Below, piece by piece: positions 35,728-45,353 of a DNA stretch of 64,000 bases. The DNA comes from Dyadobacter sp. SG02 (lineage in GTDB: Bacteria > Bacteroidota > Bacteroidia > Cytophagales > Spirosomataceae). The notes under the pieces are model-generated. The model did no database searches and was not told the DNA's origin. It worked only from the letters and a program-made list of their open reading frames with translations. Numbering within the stretch: position 1 is the stretch's first letter; every line of letters starts with the position of its first letter. The translations under genes and the position numbers were made by a program. The DNA is taken from positions 248,001 through 312,000 of the forward strand of contig NZ_FNYL01000002.1 of NCBI RefSeq assembly GCF_900109045.1, given 5' to 3'.

Positions 35728-37659
35728 ATGCGATTACTCAACTTATTCATACTGCTTGCCGGTATGACGGGCATTTGTTTTGCCCAGACCGATTCCCGGC
35801 AAACCAACTTCGGGCAAACGTTCCTGCCCGACTACACCTTCCGGGCATCCTCGCTCCGCTCCATGCAAACGCTGGGCGAGGCCGGCTGGGGGGCCGCCAA
35901 CGGCGTGATTACCGGTAAACCGAAAACCGCCGCAGGGGGCTGGCTCGTCCTCGACAGCGCTTACCAGGACCTGGGCTTCCGGGCATTGTTCCGCTGTACG
36001 GGCGGGGCGGAAACCGGCATCCTGTTCCGGGCCGAAAAAACGGATAAGGGCTTAAAAGGAATCTATCTGTCGCTGAAACCGGGCGATGTGGCTGCCTACC
36101 GGCTGCTACTGGACGCCCAGGGGAAGGAAATCAGCCGTGAGAAGCTGCGGCCGGGCGGGGGGATCTATTACCGGGCCGCCCCGCCGGCCAAAGGCGACGA
36201 GCCGGCCCGGAACTTCCCGCAACGCCCGGCCGCTCCCGCCGACCTGCCCGTAACCCGCCCGAATACCGACCTGCGCGCAGGCGAGTGGAACCAGGTGGAA
36301 GTATTTATCGAAGAAAACGTGATCCGCAGCTTCGTGAACGACGGTGGGGAAATGGGCGGTGTGGCCGACGGTACGGAAGCCCTCGATGAATATGGTCCGG
36401 TGGCATTGTACGTGGGCGGTACCGGCGAGGTGGCGTTCAGGGAGCTGATGTTCAAAGACATTGCCGTGCGGGTGACGCCTAAGGAAAAGGTTTCGGAGCA
36501 TTTCAGTATGCAGCGTATCAGCGATATGTATTATTCCTGGGGTGCCGACGCGGCGGATTTTAACCGCGACGGCCACCTCGATATCGTCGCCGGGCCGTTG
36601 ATTTACTATGGACCTGGTTTTACCCGGCACCGGGAGATCTTTACCGCCGTGGCCGTGGGGCCTTCGAAGGAATTTACGAGTACCAATGTCCAGTTTACCT
36701 ACGATTTTAACGGCGACGGCTGGCCCGATGTGCTCACGAGTCCTTCGGCGGCAGTGCTTTTTATCAATCCAAAGGGTGAAAACCGGCGCTGGAAAAGCTA
36801 CAATATCCTTCCCTCGGTGCAGAGCGAGATCACGCATTTCACCGACATCGACCGCGACGGCGTGCCCGAGCTCGTGTATGGCGCGGAAGGCTACATGCGC
36901 TATGCCAAATTCGATAAAAACGACCCCGGAAAACCCTGGAAAGCCTATACCATTTCAGGAAAAGGCTATGCGCTGGCGCACGGTATCGGTACGGGCGATA
37001 TCAACGGCGACGGCCGGATTGACCTCCTGAATGCCTATGGCTGGTGGGAACAGCCCGCCGGACCGCTCGACGAGCAGACGCAATGGAAATACCACCCCGT
37101 CGCATTCGGGCGGTATGGCCGCCGCGGCAGCAACATCGGTGGCTCGCTGATGGCCGTCTACGACGCGAACGGCGATGGCCTGGCAGATGTGGTCACCAAC
37201 CTGAATGTGCACGGCTTCGGCCTGGCGTGGTACGAGCAAAAGCGGAAACCCGACGGCAGCATCGATTTCGTGCGGCATATGATCAGCGATGATTATTCGG
37301 CTAAAAGCAAGGGCGGCGTCACATTCTCGCAGGCGCACGGCGCAACCTTCGCCGATGTCGATTTGGACGGTATCCCGGATTACATCGTAGGCAAGCGGTA
37401 CTTCACGCACCTCGACAATATGTTCGACCCGGACTCCTACGGGGCTCCCGTGCTGTACTGGTACCGCACCGTACGAAACCCCAAAGCGCCCGGCGGGGCA
37501 GAGTTTGTGCCCGAGCTGATCCATAACCGTTCCGGCGCAGGTTCCGAAATCACGGCCGTGGACATCAACAAGGACGGTGCCGTCGAAATACTGACTTCCA
37601 CCAACCACGGGACTTTCATCTTCTGGAACAAGCACCGGAAAAGCCCGTCGAAAAAATAG
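35728..37659 (+). CDS. Secreted DUF1080 / FG-GAP repeat protein
   Basis: This 643-residue protein has a signal peptide (MRLLNLFILLAGMTGICFAQ), an N-terminal concanavalin-like DUF1080 (3-keto-disaccharide hydrolase) domain at about 35-255 ('GWLVLDSAYQDLGFRALFRC', 'TGILFRAEK', 'GEWNQVEVFIE'), and seven FG-GAP/VCBS-type calcium loops that suggest a seven-bladed propeller: DFNRDGHLD, DFNGDGWPD, DIDRDGVPE, DINGDGRID, DANGDGLAD, DVDLDGIPD, DINKDGAVE (about 270-630). It starts 11 bp after SusD and probably acts in the periplasm or at the surface on the locus substrate. The DUF1080 fold occurs in enzymes cleaving 3-keto-glycosides, which would fit with oxidoreductases in the same locus, but the catalytic residues were not assigned. 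Confidence 0.87.
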   Translation: MRLLNLFILLAGMTGICFAQTDSRQTNFGQTFLPDYTFRASSLRSMQTLGEAGWGAANGVITGKPKTAAGGWLVLDSAYQDLGFRALFRCTGGAETGILFRAEKTDKGLKGIYLSLKPGDVAAYRLLLDAQGKEISREKLRPGGGIYYRAAPPAKGDEPARNFPQRPAAPADLPVTRPNTDLRAGEWNQVEVFIEENVIRSFVNDGGEMGGVADGTEALDEYGPVALYVGGTGEVAFRELMFKDIAVRVTPKEKVSEHFSMQRISDMYYSWGADAADFNRDGHLDIVAGPLIYYGPGFTRHREIFTAVAVGPSKEFTSTNVQFTYDFNGDGWPDVLTSPSAAVLFINPKGENRRWKSYNILPSVQSEITHFTDIDRDGVPELVYGAEGYMRYAKFDKNDPGKPWKAYTISGKGYALAHGIGTGDINGDGRIDLLNAYGWWEQPAGPLDEQTQWKYHPVAFGRYGRRGSNIGGSLMAVYDANGDGLADVVTNLNVHGFGLAWYEQKRKPDGSIDFVRHMISDDYSAKSKGGVTFSQAHGATFADVDLDGIPDYIVGKRYFTHLDNMFDPDSYGAPVLYWYRTVRNPKAPGGAEFVPELIHNRSGAGSEITAVDINKDGAVEILTSTNHGTFIFWNKHRKSPSKK

Positions 37660-37689
37660 CATGATTCTTAATCCTTTAATGCAGAGTTT

Positions 37690-38133
37690 ATGAAAATATT
37701 CCTGTTTGCGCTGATGCTGCTGATCGGCGTCGTACTCTCGCTTCACCTGAGCATGAATGCCCAGGTAGGGGCTATCATTAAAAATCCCAAGGTCGCCAAT
37801 GCGGTTTTCTGGGTAATCGGCGCGTTAACGGCCGTCTGCGTGGGGCTCGTATCGTTCGAGCCGGAAGCACTTTCCCGCACCCGCGAGGTGCCGTGGTGGC
37901 TGCTTACCGCCGGCGCCATAGGTGCCCTGCTGGTATTCGGTATCGCCTGGACGATGCCGCAGATCGGCGCCGGGGCCGCATTTGTGCTCATGATCGCCGG
38001 GCAGGTCATTACCGGCATGCTGATGTCGCATTACGGCCTGCTGGGGTCGCCGGTGCAGCCGGTTACGCTCACCAAGCTGGCGGGAGTGGCGCTGCTGCTG
38101 GCGGGAGTAGCGGTTTTTGTGTATTCAAAATAA
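37690..38133 (+). CDS. DMT-family transporter, YdcZ (DUF606) type
   Basis: This 147-residue hydrophobic protein has about five membrane segments. The pattern fits the DMT_YdcZ family: an opening helix ending 'LSLHLSMNAQVG', followed by 'NAVFWVIGALTAVCVGLV', a central 'WWLLTAGAIGALLVFGIA' and a final 'LAGVALLLAGVAVFV' helix. YdcZ-like proteins are half-size members of the drug/metabolite transporter superfamily and usually work as dimers. Located after the SusCD/FG-GAP genes and before the catabolic block, it is the only inner-membrane transporter of the locus and could bring the periplasmic product into the cytoplasm. The start ATG 37690 is preceded by a 30-bp gap. Substrate unknown. Confidence 0.8.
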   Translation: MKIFLFALMLLIGVVLSLHLSMNAQVGAIIKNPKVANAVFWVIGALTAVCVGLVSFEPEALSRTREVPWWLLTAGAIGALLVFGIAWTMPQIGAGAAFVLMIAGQVITGMLMSHYGLLGSPVQPVTLTKLAGVALLLAGVAVFVYSK

Positions 38134-38146
38134 AATCAGAAATACT

Positions 38147-39070
38147 ATGGATTTGAAGAGAAGGGATTTTCTCGGGCTCGGGGTTGCTGCGGGCGTGCTG
38201 GCGCTTTCCGACCCGGAGCACGTGCTGGCCCGGTTCGCGCAAAAGAACGAGATCGGGGCGACATTCATCCTGTGGGGCTACGGCGCCGACGCCCTCGAAC
38301 CGTCGCTGCAAGACATGTCCAAACTGGGGTACCACGCATTCGAAACATTCGGCCATGTGATCCAGGAATGGGAAGAAAAGCGGGGCGGGTTTAAAGAACT
38401 GGTCCAAAAACACGGTGTGCCCATTATTTCGGCATTCTGCAATACCGATGTGCTGGACCCTTCCAAGACGAAGGACGAGGTGAAAAAGCTGGTCCGCTGG
38501 TGCGAGTTGACGAAAGCCAACGGCGGCAAAGTGATCGAATACTGTCCGTCGGGAATCAAGAGAGAGGGTTATGATTACAAGGCGCACAAACAGAACCTGA
38601 TCAGCTCGATGAACGAGTATGCCAAAGTCGTGACCGACCACGGCCTCGTATGCGCATTGCACCCGCACACGGGCACGCCGATAGAAACCGAAGAGGAAGT
38701 CTATTTCGTGATGGAAAACCTCGATACGCGCTACATGAAATTCGGTCCGGATGTAGGCCAGCTCGAAAAGGGCGGAGGAGATCCGGTGAAGGTCGTGAAA
38801 GACTTCCTTTCGCTTGTGGAGCATGTGCATTTGAAAGACTTCTCAGGTGGTAACGACAACGGTTACCTCGGCTACGCGCCACTCGGGGCGGGGAAAGTGC
38901 ATTTGCAGGAGATACTGACTATGCTCGAAACGCGTAAAGGCAAAATGGCCGGAATGGTCATGTTCGAGCTCGATTCGGACAAGAAGAACAAACCCAAACT
39001 CACGGAATTCGAAGCCGCGAAAGCATCGCGCGATTACCTGTCGAAGATGGGGTATCAGTTTAAAGTTTAA
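38147..39070 (+). CDS. TIM-barrel sugar isomerase/epimerase (IolE-like) with Tat signal
   Basis: ATG 38147 gives 307 residues beginning [19 protein letters not shown], a twin-arginine signal (RRDFL). The rest is an AP-endonuclease-2/xylose-isomerase-like TIM barrel with metal-binding patterns of the inosose dehydratase/hexulose epimerase group: '[14 protein letters not shown]' (about 180), '[16 protein letters not shown]' (about 205), '[12 protein letters not shown]' (about 225) and '[10 protein letters not shown]' near the end. It may dehydrate or isomerise a keto sugar. If the Tat signal works, the enzyme is periplasmic or membrane-bound, unlike the next six gene products, which have no signals. 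Gaps of 13 nt before and after place it firmly in the catabolic operon. The exact reaction is not known. Confidence 0.85.
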   Translation: MDLKRRDFLGLGVAAGVLALSDPEHVLARFAQKNEIGATFILWGYGADALEPSLQDMSKLGYHAFETFGHVIQEWEEKRGGFKELVQKHGVPIISAFCNTDVLDPSKTKDEVKKLVRWCELTKANGGKVIEYCPSGIKREGYDYKAHKQNLISSMNEYAKVVTDHGLVCALHPHTGTPIETEEEVYFVMENLDTRYMKFGPDVGQLEKGGGDPVKVVKDFLSLVEHVHLKDFSGGNDNGYLGYAPLGAGKVHLQEILTMLETRKGKMAGMVMFELDSDKKNKPKLTEFEAAKASRDYLSKMGYQFKV

Positions 39071-39083
39071 TGAATGGATCTTG

Positions 39084-40553
39084 ATGGAAATATTGAATAA
39101 TTATATCGGGGGTTGGGGGCCGAGCGCCGAAACAAGGACTACGGATGTCGTCAATCCTGCATCGCAGGAGGTACTGGCCCGGGTACCTTCCGGGAATGGT
39201 ACGGCGCAGGACGTGGCAAAAGCGGTGGAAGCCGCTGCAAATGCATTCGCCGAATGGAAAGAAGTGCCGCCTATGAAACGGGTGCAGCCATTATACAAAT
39301 TGAAACAACTCCTCGAAGAAAACGCCGAGGACATTGCCCGGACCATTACGATGGAATGCGGTAAGACGCTGGCCGAATCGCGCGGGGAGTTGCAGCGGGC
39401 CATCGAAAATGTGGAGGTCGCCTGCGGGATACCGTCGCTGATGCAAAGCGAATTTTCGGAAAATATCGCGCCGGGGATCGACGAGTTCATGATCCGCCAG
39501 CCGCTGGGCGTGTGCGCCTGCATTGCGCCGTTCAACTTTCCGGGTATGATCCCGTTCTGGTTTTTGCCTTATGCAATCGCCTGCGGGAACACATTTGTGC
39601 TCAAACCTTCCGAGAAAGTACCGCTGACCATGATGAAGGTCTTCGCGCTCATCGACCGCCTCGACTTGCCGAAAGGCGTCATTAACCTCGTCCACGGCGG
39701 CAGGGAAACGGTGGATGCATTGCTCGACCACCCGGCCGTGAAGGCGGTCAGTTTTGTGGGTTCCACGAATGTCGCCCGGTACATCTACGGCCGCGCGGCC
39801 GCCAACGGCAAGCGCGTACAGGCGCAGGGAGGCGCGAAAAACCCGGTGGTGATATTGCCCGACGCGGATATCGATATGTCTGTGAAAATCATTACCGACA
39901 GTGTGTTCGGCTGTGCCGGGCAACGCTGCCTGGCTGCTTCGAATATCATTACCGTAGGCGACAACGGTAACATCCGCGACGCGCTTTACGAATCGGCCCG
40001 TAGCCGCAAAACGGGTTACGGACTCGACGAAACTAATGAAATGGGGCCGGTAATAAGTCCGGAAAGCCGTCAGCGGATCGAACAACTCATTCAGAAAGGC
40101 GCTGCCGAAGGCGCGAAAGTGCTGCTGGATGGCCGAAATGCGAAAGTAGCGGGATTTGATAATGGGAATTTCATTAACCCGACAATCCTGGAAAACCTCC
40201 CGCTCGAAGGGGAAATCATCCGCACCGAAATCTTCGGTCCCGTGATGAGCCTGATCCACCTGAACACCGTCGACGAGGTGCTCGCATTCATCAACAGCAA
40301 CCGGTACGGCAATATGGCCTGCCTCTTTACGGGTAGCGGGGCCAATGCGCGGAAGTTCAGAAGCCAGGCGGTGGCCGGTAATATCGGGATCAATATCGGC
40401 GTGGCCGCGCCAATGGCCCAGTTTCCGTTCAGCGGCTGGAGCGACAGCTTCTTCGGCGATCTGCACGGCCAGGGCAGGCATGCCATCGAGTTTTTTACCC
40501 AAACGAAAGTCGTGATCGAACGCTGGCCCAGGGAGTGGTCAAGGAAGTTCTGA
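39084..40553 (+). CDS. CoA-acylating (methyl)malonate-semialdehyde dehydrogenase-like
   Basis: 489 residues from ATG 39084 (TTG 39081 lies directly before it). Aldehyde dehydrogenase superfamily with the marks of the MMSDH/IolA group: '[20 protein letters not shown]' (about 145-165), '[20 protein letters not shown]' (about 224-243), [18 protein letters not shown] in place of the usual ELGGKN (so the general-base Glu of hydrolytic ALDHs is absent) and active-site C282 in [10 protein letters not shown]. Enzymes of this group use NAD and CoA to turn a semialdehyde into an acyl-CoA, in some cases with CO2 release. It would deliver the end product of the pathway to central metabolism. Cytoplasmic, no signal. 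The reaction in this operon is inferred; an SlaB-like role on other short aldehydes remains possible. Confidence 0.9.
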   Translation: MEILNNYIGGWGPSAETRTTDVVNPASQEVLARVPSGNGTAQDVAKAVEAAANAFAEWKEVPPMKRVQPLYKLKQLLEENAEDIARTITMECGKTLAESRGELQRAIENVEVACGIPSLMQSEFSENIAPGIDEFMIRQPLGVCACIAPFNFPGMIPFWFLPYAIACGNTFVLKPSEKVPLTMMKVFALIDRLDLPKGVINLVHGGRETVDALLDHPAVKAVSFVGSTNVARYIYGRAAANGKRVQAQGGAKNPVVILPDADIDMSVKIITDSVFGCAGQRCLAASNIITVGDNGNIRDALYESARSRKTGYGLDETNEMGPVISPESRQRIEQLIQKGAAEGAKVLLDGRNAKVAGFDNGNFINPTILENLPLEGEIIRTEIFGPVMSLIHLNTVDEVLAFINSNRYGNMACLFTGSGANARKFRSQAVAGNIGINIGVAAPMAQFPFSGWSDSFFGDLHGQGRHAIEFFTQTKVVIERWPREWSRKF

Positions 40554-40583
40554 TTTGTTTTTTAACTAAAATCCTACAAAAAC

Positions 40584-41393
40584 ATGAACGCTATCACCGA
40601 ACCAGCTGCCTTCAAAAAGGCATTTTGTCCGCCGTTCCGCTTGCAGACGAAGCTCAATTTCCTGGGTATCGATTGTGTGGTGACGGACCTGAGCCACACC
40701 ATCAGCACGGAAGATCCTACTTTCATCGGGCATCAGCGAACGCTGATCTGGAACCACCTTTCGCATGAAGAAACCCAGAAAATGGGCCTTACCAAGCCAC
40801 CTTACTCCTATAAAGTGGTCGGTTTCACCATGTGCGACCATTCGAACACGCATGTGGACGCGATCAACCACGTGGTGAACGAGCCCGGCGCGCGGGCGGT
40901 CAACGAGCTGCCGCTGGAATGGTTTATGGCGCCGGGTGTGTGGTTCGACTTTTCACACAAGGAGCCCGCCAGCTACATTACCCGGCGGGATATCGAGGAA
41001 GCCATTGAAAAAACGGGCGTTACGATCCGCCCGCAGTCGGTGGTGCTTTACCACACGAGCTGGTACAAGAAATGGAAAACCCCCTTCGAATACATTCGCG
41101 GGTACCCCGGCGTGGACCGCAGCGCGATCGAATATCTGAACGACCTCGGGGCGATCAGCATCGGCGCCGACGCGCCCAGCATCGATAGTCACCATGAAGT
41201 GGCCGTCGTGAAGGAGCAGCCGGCGCATATCGTGTGCCGCGAGCGGGAAATCCTCAATATCGAAAACCTGGCGCAGGTAGACCTGATCCCCGCCCACGAA
41301 TTCTGGTTTGTTGGCCTGCCCCTGAAAATCAAGGACGGGTCCGGCTCACCTTTCCGGGGTGTGGCGATTGTACCGGAAGCAAACATTCAATAA
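40584..41393 (+). CDS. Cyclase-family metal-dependent hydrolase (kynurenine formamidase-like)
   Basis: This 269-residue protein belongs to the cyclase family (PF04199). The metal-binding signature appears as DHSNTHVDAINHVV (about 90-103), corresponding to HxGTHxDxxxH, with the Gly as Asn. Other typical blocks are 'DLSHTISTEDP' near the start, 'SVVLYHTSWYKKW' (about 150) and 'GADAPSIDSHHE' (about 195-206). Members hydrolyse amides or lactones, such as N-formylkynurenine or cyclic sugar lactones, using zinc or manganese. In this operon of dehydrogenases it is likely to open a lactone formed by oxidation, but that is inference; tryptophan catabolism genes are not nearby. Gaps of 30 nt before and 12 nt after show co-transcription. 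Confidence 0.86.
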   Translation: MNAITEPAAFKKAFCPPFRLQTKLNFLGIDCVVTDLSHTISTEDPTFIGHQRTLIWNHLSHEETQKMGLTKPPYSYKVVGFTMCDHSNTHVDAINHVVNEPGARAVNELPLEWFMAPGVWFDFSHKEPASYITRRDIEEAIEKTGVTIRPQSVVLYHTSWYKKWKTPFEYIRGYPGVDRSAIEYLNDLGAISIGADAPSIDSHHEVAVVKEQPAHIVCREREILNIENLAQVDLIPAHEFWFVGLPLKIKDGSGSPFRGVAIVPEANIQ

Positions 41394-41405
41394 CAGCATT
41401 TCAAT

Positions 41406-42485
41406 ATGACGAACCTACCAAAAGAGATGGAAGCCCTTGTACTCAGGGGCGTGCGCGACTTTGCGATTGAAACGGTGCCCGTGCCGCAGCCGGAAACCGA
41501 CGAGGTGATCTGTAAAGTCGATACAACCTATATCTGCGGCACCGATCCGCACATTATCGCCGGCGATTTCCCCGGCTTCTGGCCGACGGGTTTCCCGTTT
41601 ATTCCCGGTCACGAGTGGTCGGGTACGGTGGTGCAAACCGGCCCCAGGGCGGCAAGCCTGGGCTGGAAGGAGGGTGACCGGGTGTGCGGCATTTCGCATT
41701 GCGGGTGCGGTTACTGCGAAAAATGCCAGAAGGGACGCTACAATATCTGCCTCAACTACGGGCACGAAAGCCGGGGGCATCGCCAGTACGGGCATTACAC
41801 GCCCGGCGCCTACGCACAATACATGCGTACCTCCGTGAAGAGCATTTTCAAAGTGCCGGATTCGATGTCGCTCGAATATGCGGCCTGCGTAGACCCGCTT
41901 AGCATTGCACTATACACGGTAAAGCGGTCACGCATGCAGCCGGGCGACGACATCCTGATCATCGGTACCGGTCCGCAGGGGTTAATGGCGATCCTCGTCG
42001 CGAAGGCGCTGGGGGCCGGGCGTATATATGCGGCCGGTAGCGGCGAAAGACTGAAAAAAGCGGCGGAGCTCGGTGCCATCACCATCGACTACAAGGAAGA
42101 AGATGTGGTAAAAAAAGTGAGGGAACTGACGCACGGTATGGGCGTACCCGCCGTGCTGGAATGCGCAGGAACCTCGCAGTCGCTGACGATGGCGTGCCTT
42201 GCCGCGGCCAAAGGCGGCGTGATTTCGGTCATTGGCATTCCACACAGCGATCCTGCCATTCCGATCAAACGGATCGTGCTCGACGAGGTGGAGCTGGTAG
42301 GCAACCGCGCCAACCCGAATACCGCCCAGGCGACGATCGAGCTGCTGCTCAGCAACCGCATCGACCTCACGCCGCTGATGACCCACCGGTTTGCATTAGG
42401 CGACTTCGCCACGGCGCTGGATACATTCGAAACGCGGAAAGACGGGGCCATTAAAGTGGCCACCAAACCCAATGGTATGAACTGA
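41406..42485 (+). CDS. Zinc-dependent alcohol dehydrogenase (MDR family)
   Basis: This 359-residue medium-chain dehydrogenase has catalytic zinc ligands C44 (YICGTDPHI) and the GHE motif (IPGHEWSG, about 68-70), a structural zinc lobe with four cysteines (CGCGYCEKCQKGRYNIC, about 98-114), the nucleotide-binding GTGPQGL (about 187-193) and 'CAGTSQSL' later in the Rossmann domain. It probably oxidises a polyol or sugar alcohol, or a hydroxy acid, with NAD(P). Within the operon it is 12 nt after the cyclase gene and 13 nt before the SDR gene. Closest functional analogues by pattern are sorbitol, threonine and L-idonate dehydrogenases. The substrate is unknown. Confidence 0.92.
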   Translation: MTNLPKEMEALVLRGVRDFAIETVPVPQPETDEVICKVDTTYICGTDPHIIAGDFPGFWPTGFPFIPGHEWSGTVVQTGPRAASLGWKEGDRVCGISHCGCGYCEKCQKGRYNICLNYGHESRGHRQYGHYTPGAYAQYMRTSVKSIFKVPDSMSLEYAACVDPLSIALYTVKRSRMQPGDDILIIGTGPQGLMAILVAKALGAGRIYAAGSGERLKKAAELGAITIDYKEEDVVKKVRELTHGMGVPAVLECAGTSQSLTMACLAAAKGGVISVIGIPHSDPAIPIKRIVLDEVELVGNRANPNTAQATIELLLSNRIDLTPLMTHRFALGDFATALDTFETRKDGAIKVATKPNGMN

Positions 42486-42498
42486 AACCGGAAACAGG

Positions 42499-43251
42499 AT
42501 GAGTAATAAAGTAATGATTGTCAGCGGAGGAGCATCCGGACTGGGGCTCGCCGCGGGAATGAAGTTTGCCCAAAATGGTTATGACATCGTGATCGTGGAT
42601 ATCGACGCCGCAAAGGGGACGCAGGCCGAAAGCGAGATCCGTAAGCTGGGCGTAAATGCATTGTTTTGCCAATGTGATATTTCAAACAAGGCACAGGTGG
42701 AGGAAGCCGGGCGGCTGGTGCGCGAAAAATTCGGGAGGGCCGATGTGCTGATTAACAATGCAGGCCTTGAAATACGCGGGAGCATCCTGCAATGCACCGA
42801 AGCGGATTGGATCAGGACCTACGACATTAACCTGAAAGGCATTTATTATATGTCTAATGCATTCGTGCCGCTGATGGCTGCGGGGCAGGGTTCGGTGATC
42901 AACACGGGGTCGATACTGGGTTACCGGGCTGTGGGCGAGCGTGCGGCCTATTCGTCTTCCAAGGGGGCAATAGATACGCTGACACGCAGCATGGCGTACG
43001 ACCTGGCCCCCAATGGAATTCGTGTAAACTGCGTAGCGCCCGGCGCGATCGATACGCCCCTTTTGAGAGGCTCGATCAACGATTCGCCCGATCCGGCAGC
43101 CACTGAACAGTTCCTCAATTCCAAAAGTGTATTGAACCGAATGGGCAGACCGGAGGAAGTGGCCAATGTCATGTATTTCCTGGCTTCTGACGAGGCCTCC
43201 TTCGTAACGGGAGCCACCTGGTTTGTGGATGGAGGTTGGTCGATTCTTTGA
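42499..43251 (+). CDS. SDR-family NAD(P)-dependent oxidoreductase
   Basis: 250 residues with a complete classical SDR pattern: cofactor loop GGASGLGLA (about 10-18), acidic VDID after beta2 (NAD preference likely), NNAG (about 85-88), catalytic Ser in 'NTGSILGY', YxxxK in AAYSSSKGAID (about 151-155) and the C-terminal 'FLASDEASFVTGATWFVDGG'. It probably oxidises or reduces a sugar, polyol or keto acid in the pathway encoded by this operon. It lies 13 nt after the alcohol dehydrogenase gene and 19 nt before the transketolase gene. ATG 42499 gives normal family length. Substrate not predictable. Confidence 0.93.
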   Translation: MSNKVMIVSGGASGLGLAAGMKFAQNGYDIVIVDIDAAKGTQAESEIRKLGVNALFCQCDISNKAQVEEAGRLVREKFGRADVLINNAGLEIRGSILQCTEADWIRTYDINLKGIYYMSNAFVPLMAAGQGSVINTGSILGYRAVGERAAYSSSKGAIDTLTRSMAYDLAPNGIRVNCVAPGAIDTPLLRGSINDSPDPAATEQFLNSKSVLNRMGRPEEVANVMYFLASDEASFVTGATWFVDGGWSIL

Positions 43252-43270
43252 CTTTTAAACATACTGAATT

Positions 43271-45352
43271 TTGATTTACCTGGATAACCAAAAATCCCTG
43301 GTCGGGAAGGGTATGGCCCTTTTGCTGGCGATCAAGGATTCCGACATACGGCTGCTGAGCCTGTACCAATGCAGGCACGCGGTGGACAATGCGATCCACA
43401 TCGGCGGAGCCTTCTCGGCGACCATTCCGATGGTAAGCCTTTTCTACGGCGGCATTATCGACGTGAATGTAGAGCAACCCGCTGCTACGGGGCAAGATAT
43501 GTTTGTGCTGAGTAAAGGCCACGCCGTGGCCACGCTGGCATCCATTTACCACGACCTCGGCTATTTCGGACACGAGATACTGGAAAACTCCCGTTCGCTG
43601 TCGAGCCTGCTCAACGGCCATCCCGGCCCGCTGTTGCCGGGTGTGCATGTCGCCACGGGCCCGATGGGCCAGGGGATGGGCGTGGCCCAGGGCTTTGCGA
43701 TCGCGGGCCAGCGCACACGAGGGTTCGACGTGTACGCGGTGACGGGCGATGGCGAGTTGCAGGAAGGGCCGATATGGGAAACGGTCATGTACGCGGGCTT
43801 TAAAAAACTGGATAACCTCTGTGTGATGGTGGACCATAATGGCGGGCAGCTCGATAACGTGAACTCCCTGCATTTTCCCTACCATAACCTCGCCGCCAGC
43901 TTCGAAAGCTTTGGATGGCGCGTGCTGGAAGTCGATGCCACGCAGTACGAAACGATGCACCATGCATTACTGGAATTCAAATACGGCGAACGCGACGGGC
44001 GACCGACTGTGATCATTTGCCGGTCGACCAAAGGCCACGGCGGGTTTTCGGATTTCATGAATAACCACAAAGTGAATATCGCGGGCGATTTGCTGGATCA
44101 GGAAGAAGCATTGCAACAAGCGGGGCGGGAAAGGAGGGAAGCCGCATTCTTTCAGTTTCTGGATCGGCTTAATGCTGAAAAAAATACAAGAGAAATAGCG
44201 GATGCGTTGCTGCGGCATGCGCGGGAAATGGGTTTTGAATTAAACCTGAACACGAAAAGCGCTACCCGGCGGGCAGACGGCACTGTACGCACACAAAAAG
44301 CACCCGTGCGCGACAAACGCATTCAATACGAGTCCAATGCCCTTCCGAAACTGGAAAAAGGGAAGCAGTACGGTGCCAATAAAGTCATCGAATCGGTCAT
44401 GAAAGTGCTGGCGCGGGACGAACGGATCGTGTCCATCGACTCGGACCTGGCTTCCACCAGCGGCTTGCAGGCCGGGGTAGGGTATGTGGATAAAACCCGC
44501 GCATTGAACGTGGGCGTCGCGGAAGCCAATATGATGCTCATCGGCGAAGCGTTTGCCGTGCTGGGGGCTAATGCCTGGATCAGTACGTTCTGCCCGTTTT
44601 TCGACTGGAAGGTACTGCGCCGCATTGCCGTGGGGCACCAGGAGCGGCTGGAAGTGATCGCCGCCAATGGCTGGCTGTCGGAGGGGCACGGTATCGACCT
44701 TACGCTCGTGGCTACCGCCGCCGACCTGGAAACGCAGTCCAATGGCGCCACGCATATGGGCAACGACGACGCGTTGATGCTCGCCGAGGCGGCTTATGTG
44801 CAGATAATCAATGTATCGTGTCCGCAGCAGCTGTTCAGTATCATACGCTGGATCGCGGAAGGCAACCGGGGGATCATTTACCTGCGGGTATTGCGCGCGC
44901 CGTCGGAGGTCATTTACCCTGTTGATTTTCAATTTGAACCGGGCAAATCTTATGCTGTCCGGAATTTCGCGAGCCCGGACGCCTGCATCGTGTCCAGCGG
45001 GCGTGGCGTGTACGAGGCGCTCGCCGCTTCGGAAATGCTCGAAAAGGCAGGGCGGCATGTGAACGTGATCGATATGCCATCGACCGACAGTGCGGCCATT
45101 GTTGCGCTGCACCGCTCGGGAACCCCGGTTTTCATCGCCGAACAGAACAATGGCTACCTGTGGGCGCAGTTCAGAAAGGTGCTTTTCGAAACGGAAACGG
45201 AGATCGATACCCGCCTGCTCGTGCCCGTGAACACGGCGAAGGGCGGTTTGCATTACATCCATTCGGGTACCTATGCCGAGCTGGCCGCGCATTATGGCCT
45301 GGACGCGGCCGGGCTGGCGGATACTATTTTGAAAACCATAAACGGAAACTGA
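43271..45352 (+). CDS. Single-chain transketolase-like TPP enzyme
   Basis: 693 residues if the TTG at 43271 is used; an in-frame TGA lies directly before it and the next start is ATG 43313, which would cut 14 residues. The TPP-binding half has 'IHIGGAFSATIPMVSLFY' (a variant of the GHPGGSLS block), 'VLSKGHAVATLASIYHDLGY', 'GPMGQGMGVAQGFAIAGQ' and the metal/TPP motif GDGELQEGPIWE with DHNGGQLDN (about 157-200). The second half has 'SIDSDLASTSG', the Glu of VGVAEANMM and 'IAEQNNGYLWAQF' at the C-terminus. It moves a two-carbon unit between keto and aldo sugars. Both halves, often separate subunits in small transketolases, are joined here. One nucleotide separates its stop from the cupin start. 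Confidence 0.88.
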   Translation: MIYLDNQKSLVGKGMALLLAIKDSDIRLLSLYQCRHAVDNAIHIGGAFSATIPMVSLFYGGIIDVNVEQPAATGQDMFVLSKGHAVATLASIYHDLGYFGHEILENSRSLSSLLNGHPGPLLPGVHVATGPMGQGMGVAQGFAIAGQRTRGFDVYAVTGDGELQEGPIWETVMYAGFKKLDNLCVMVDHNGGQLDNVNSLHFPYHNLAASFESFGWRVLEVDATQYETMHHALLEFKYGERDGRPTVIICRSTKGHGGFSDFMNNHKVNIAGDLLDQEEALQQAGRERREAAFFQFLDRLNAEKNTREIADALLRHAREMGFELNLNTKSATRRADGTVRTQKAPVRDKRIQYESNALPKLEKGKQYGANKVIESVMKVLARDERIVSIDSDLASTSGLQAGVGYVDKTRALNVGVAEANMMLIGEAFAVLGANAWISTFCPFFDWKVLRRIAVGHQERLEVIAANGWLSEGHGIDLTLVATAADLETQSNGATHMGNDDALMLAEAAYVQIINVSCPQQLFSIIRWIAEGNRGIIYLRVLRAPSEVIYPVDFQFEPGKSYAVRNFASPDACIVSSGRGVYEALAASEMLEKAGRHVNVIDMPSTDSAAIVALHRSGTPVFIAEQNNGYLWAQFRKVLFETETEIDTRLLVPVNTAKGGLHYIHSGTYAELAAHYGLDAAGLADTILKTINGN

Positions 45353-45353
45353 A

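Noticed and set aside
39291-40502. 403-codon frame antisense to the semialdehyde dehydrogenase gene
   Set aside because: Shadow of strong codon bias in the dehydrogenase gene; rich in His, Arg and Asp without recognisable domains.
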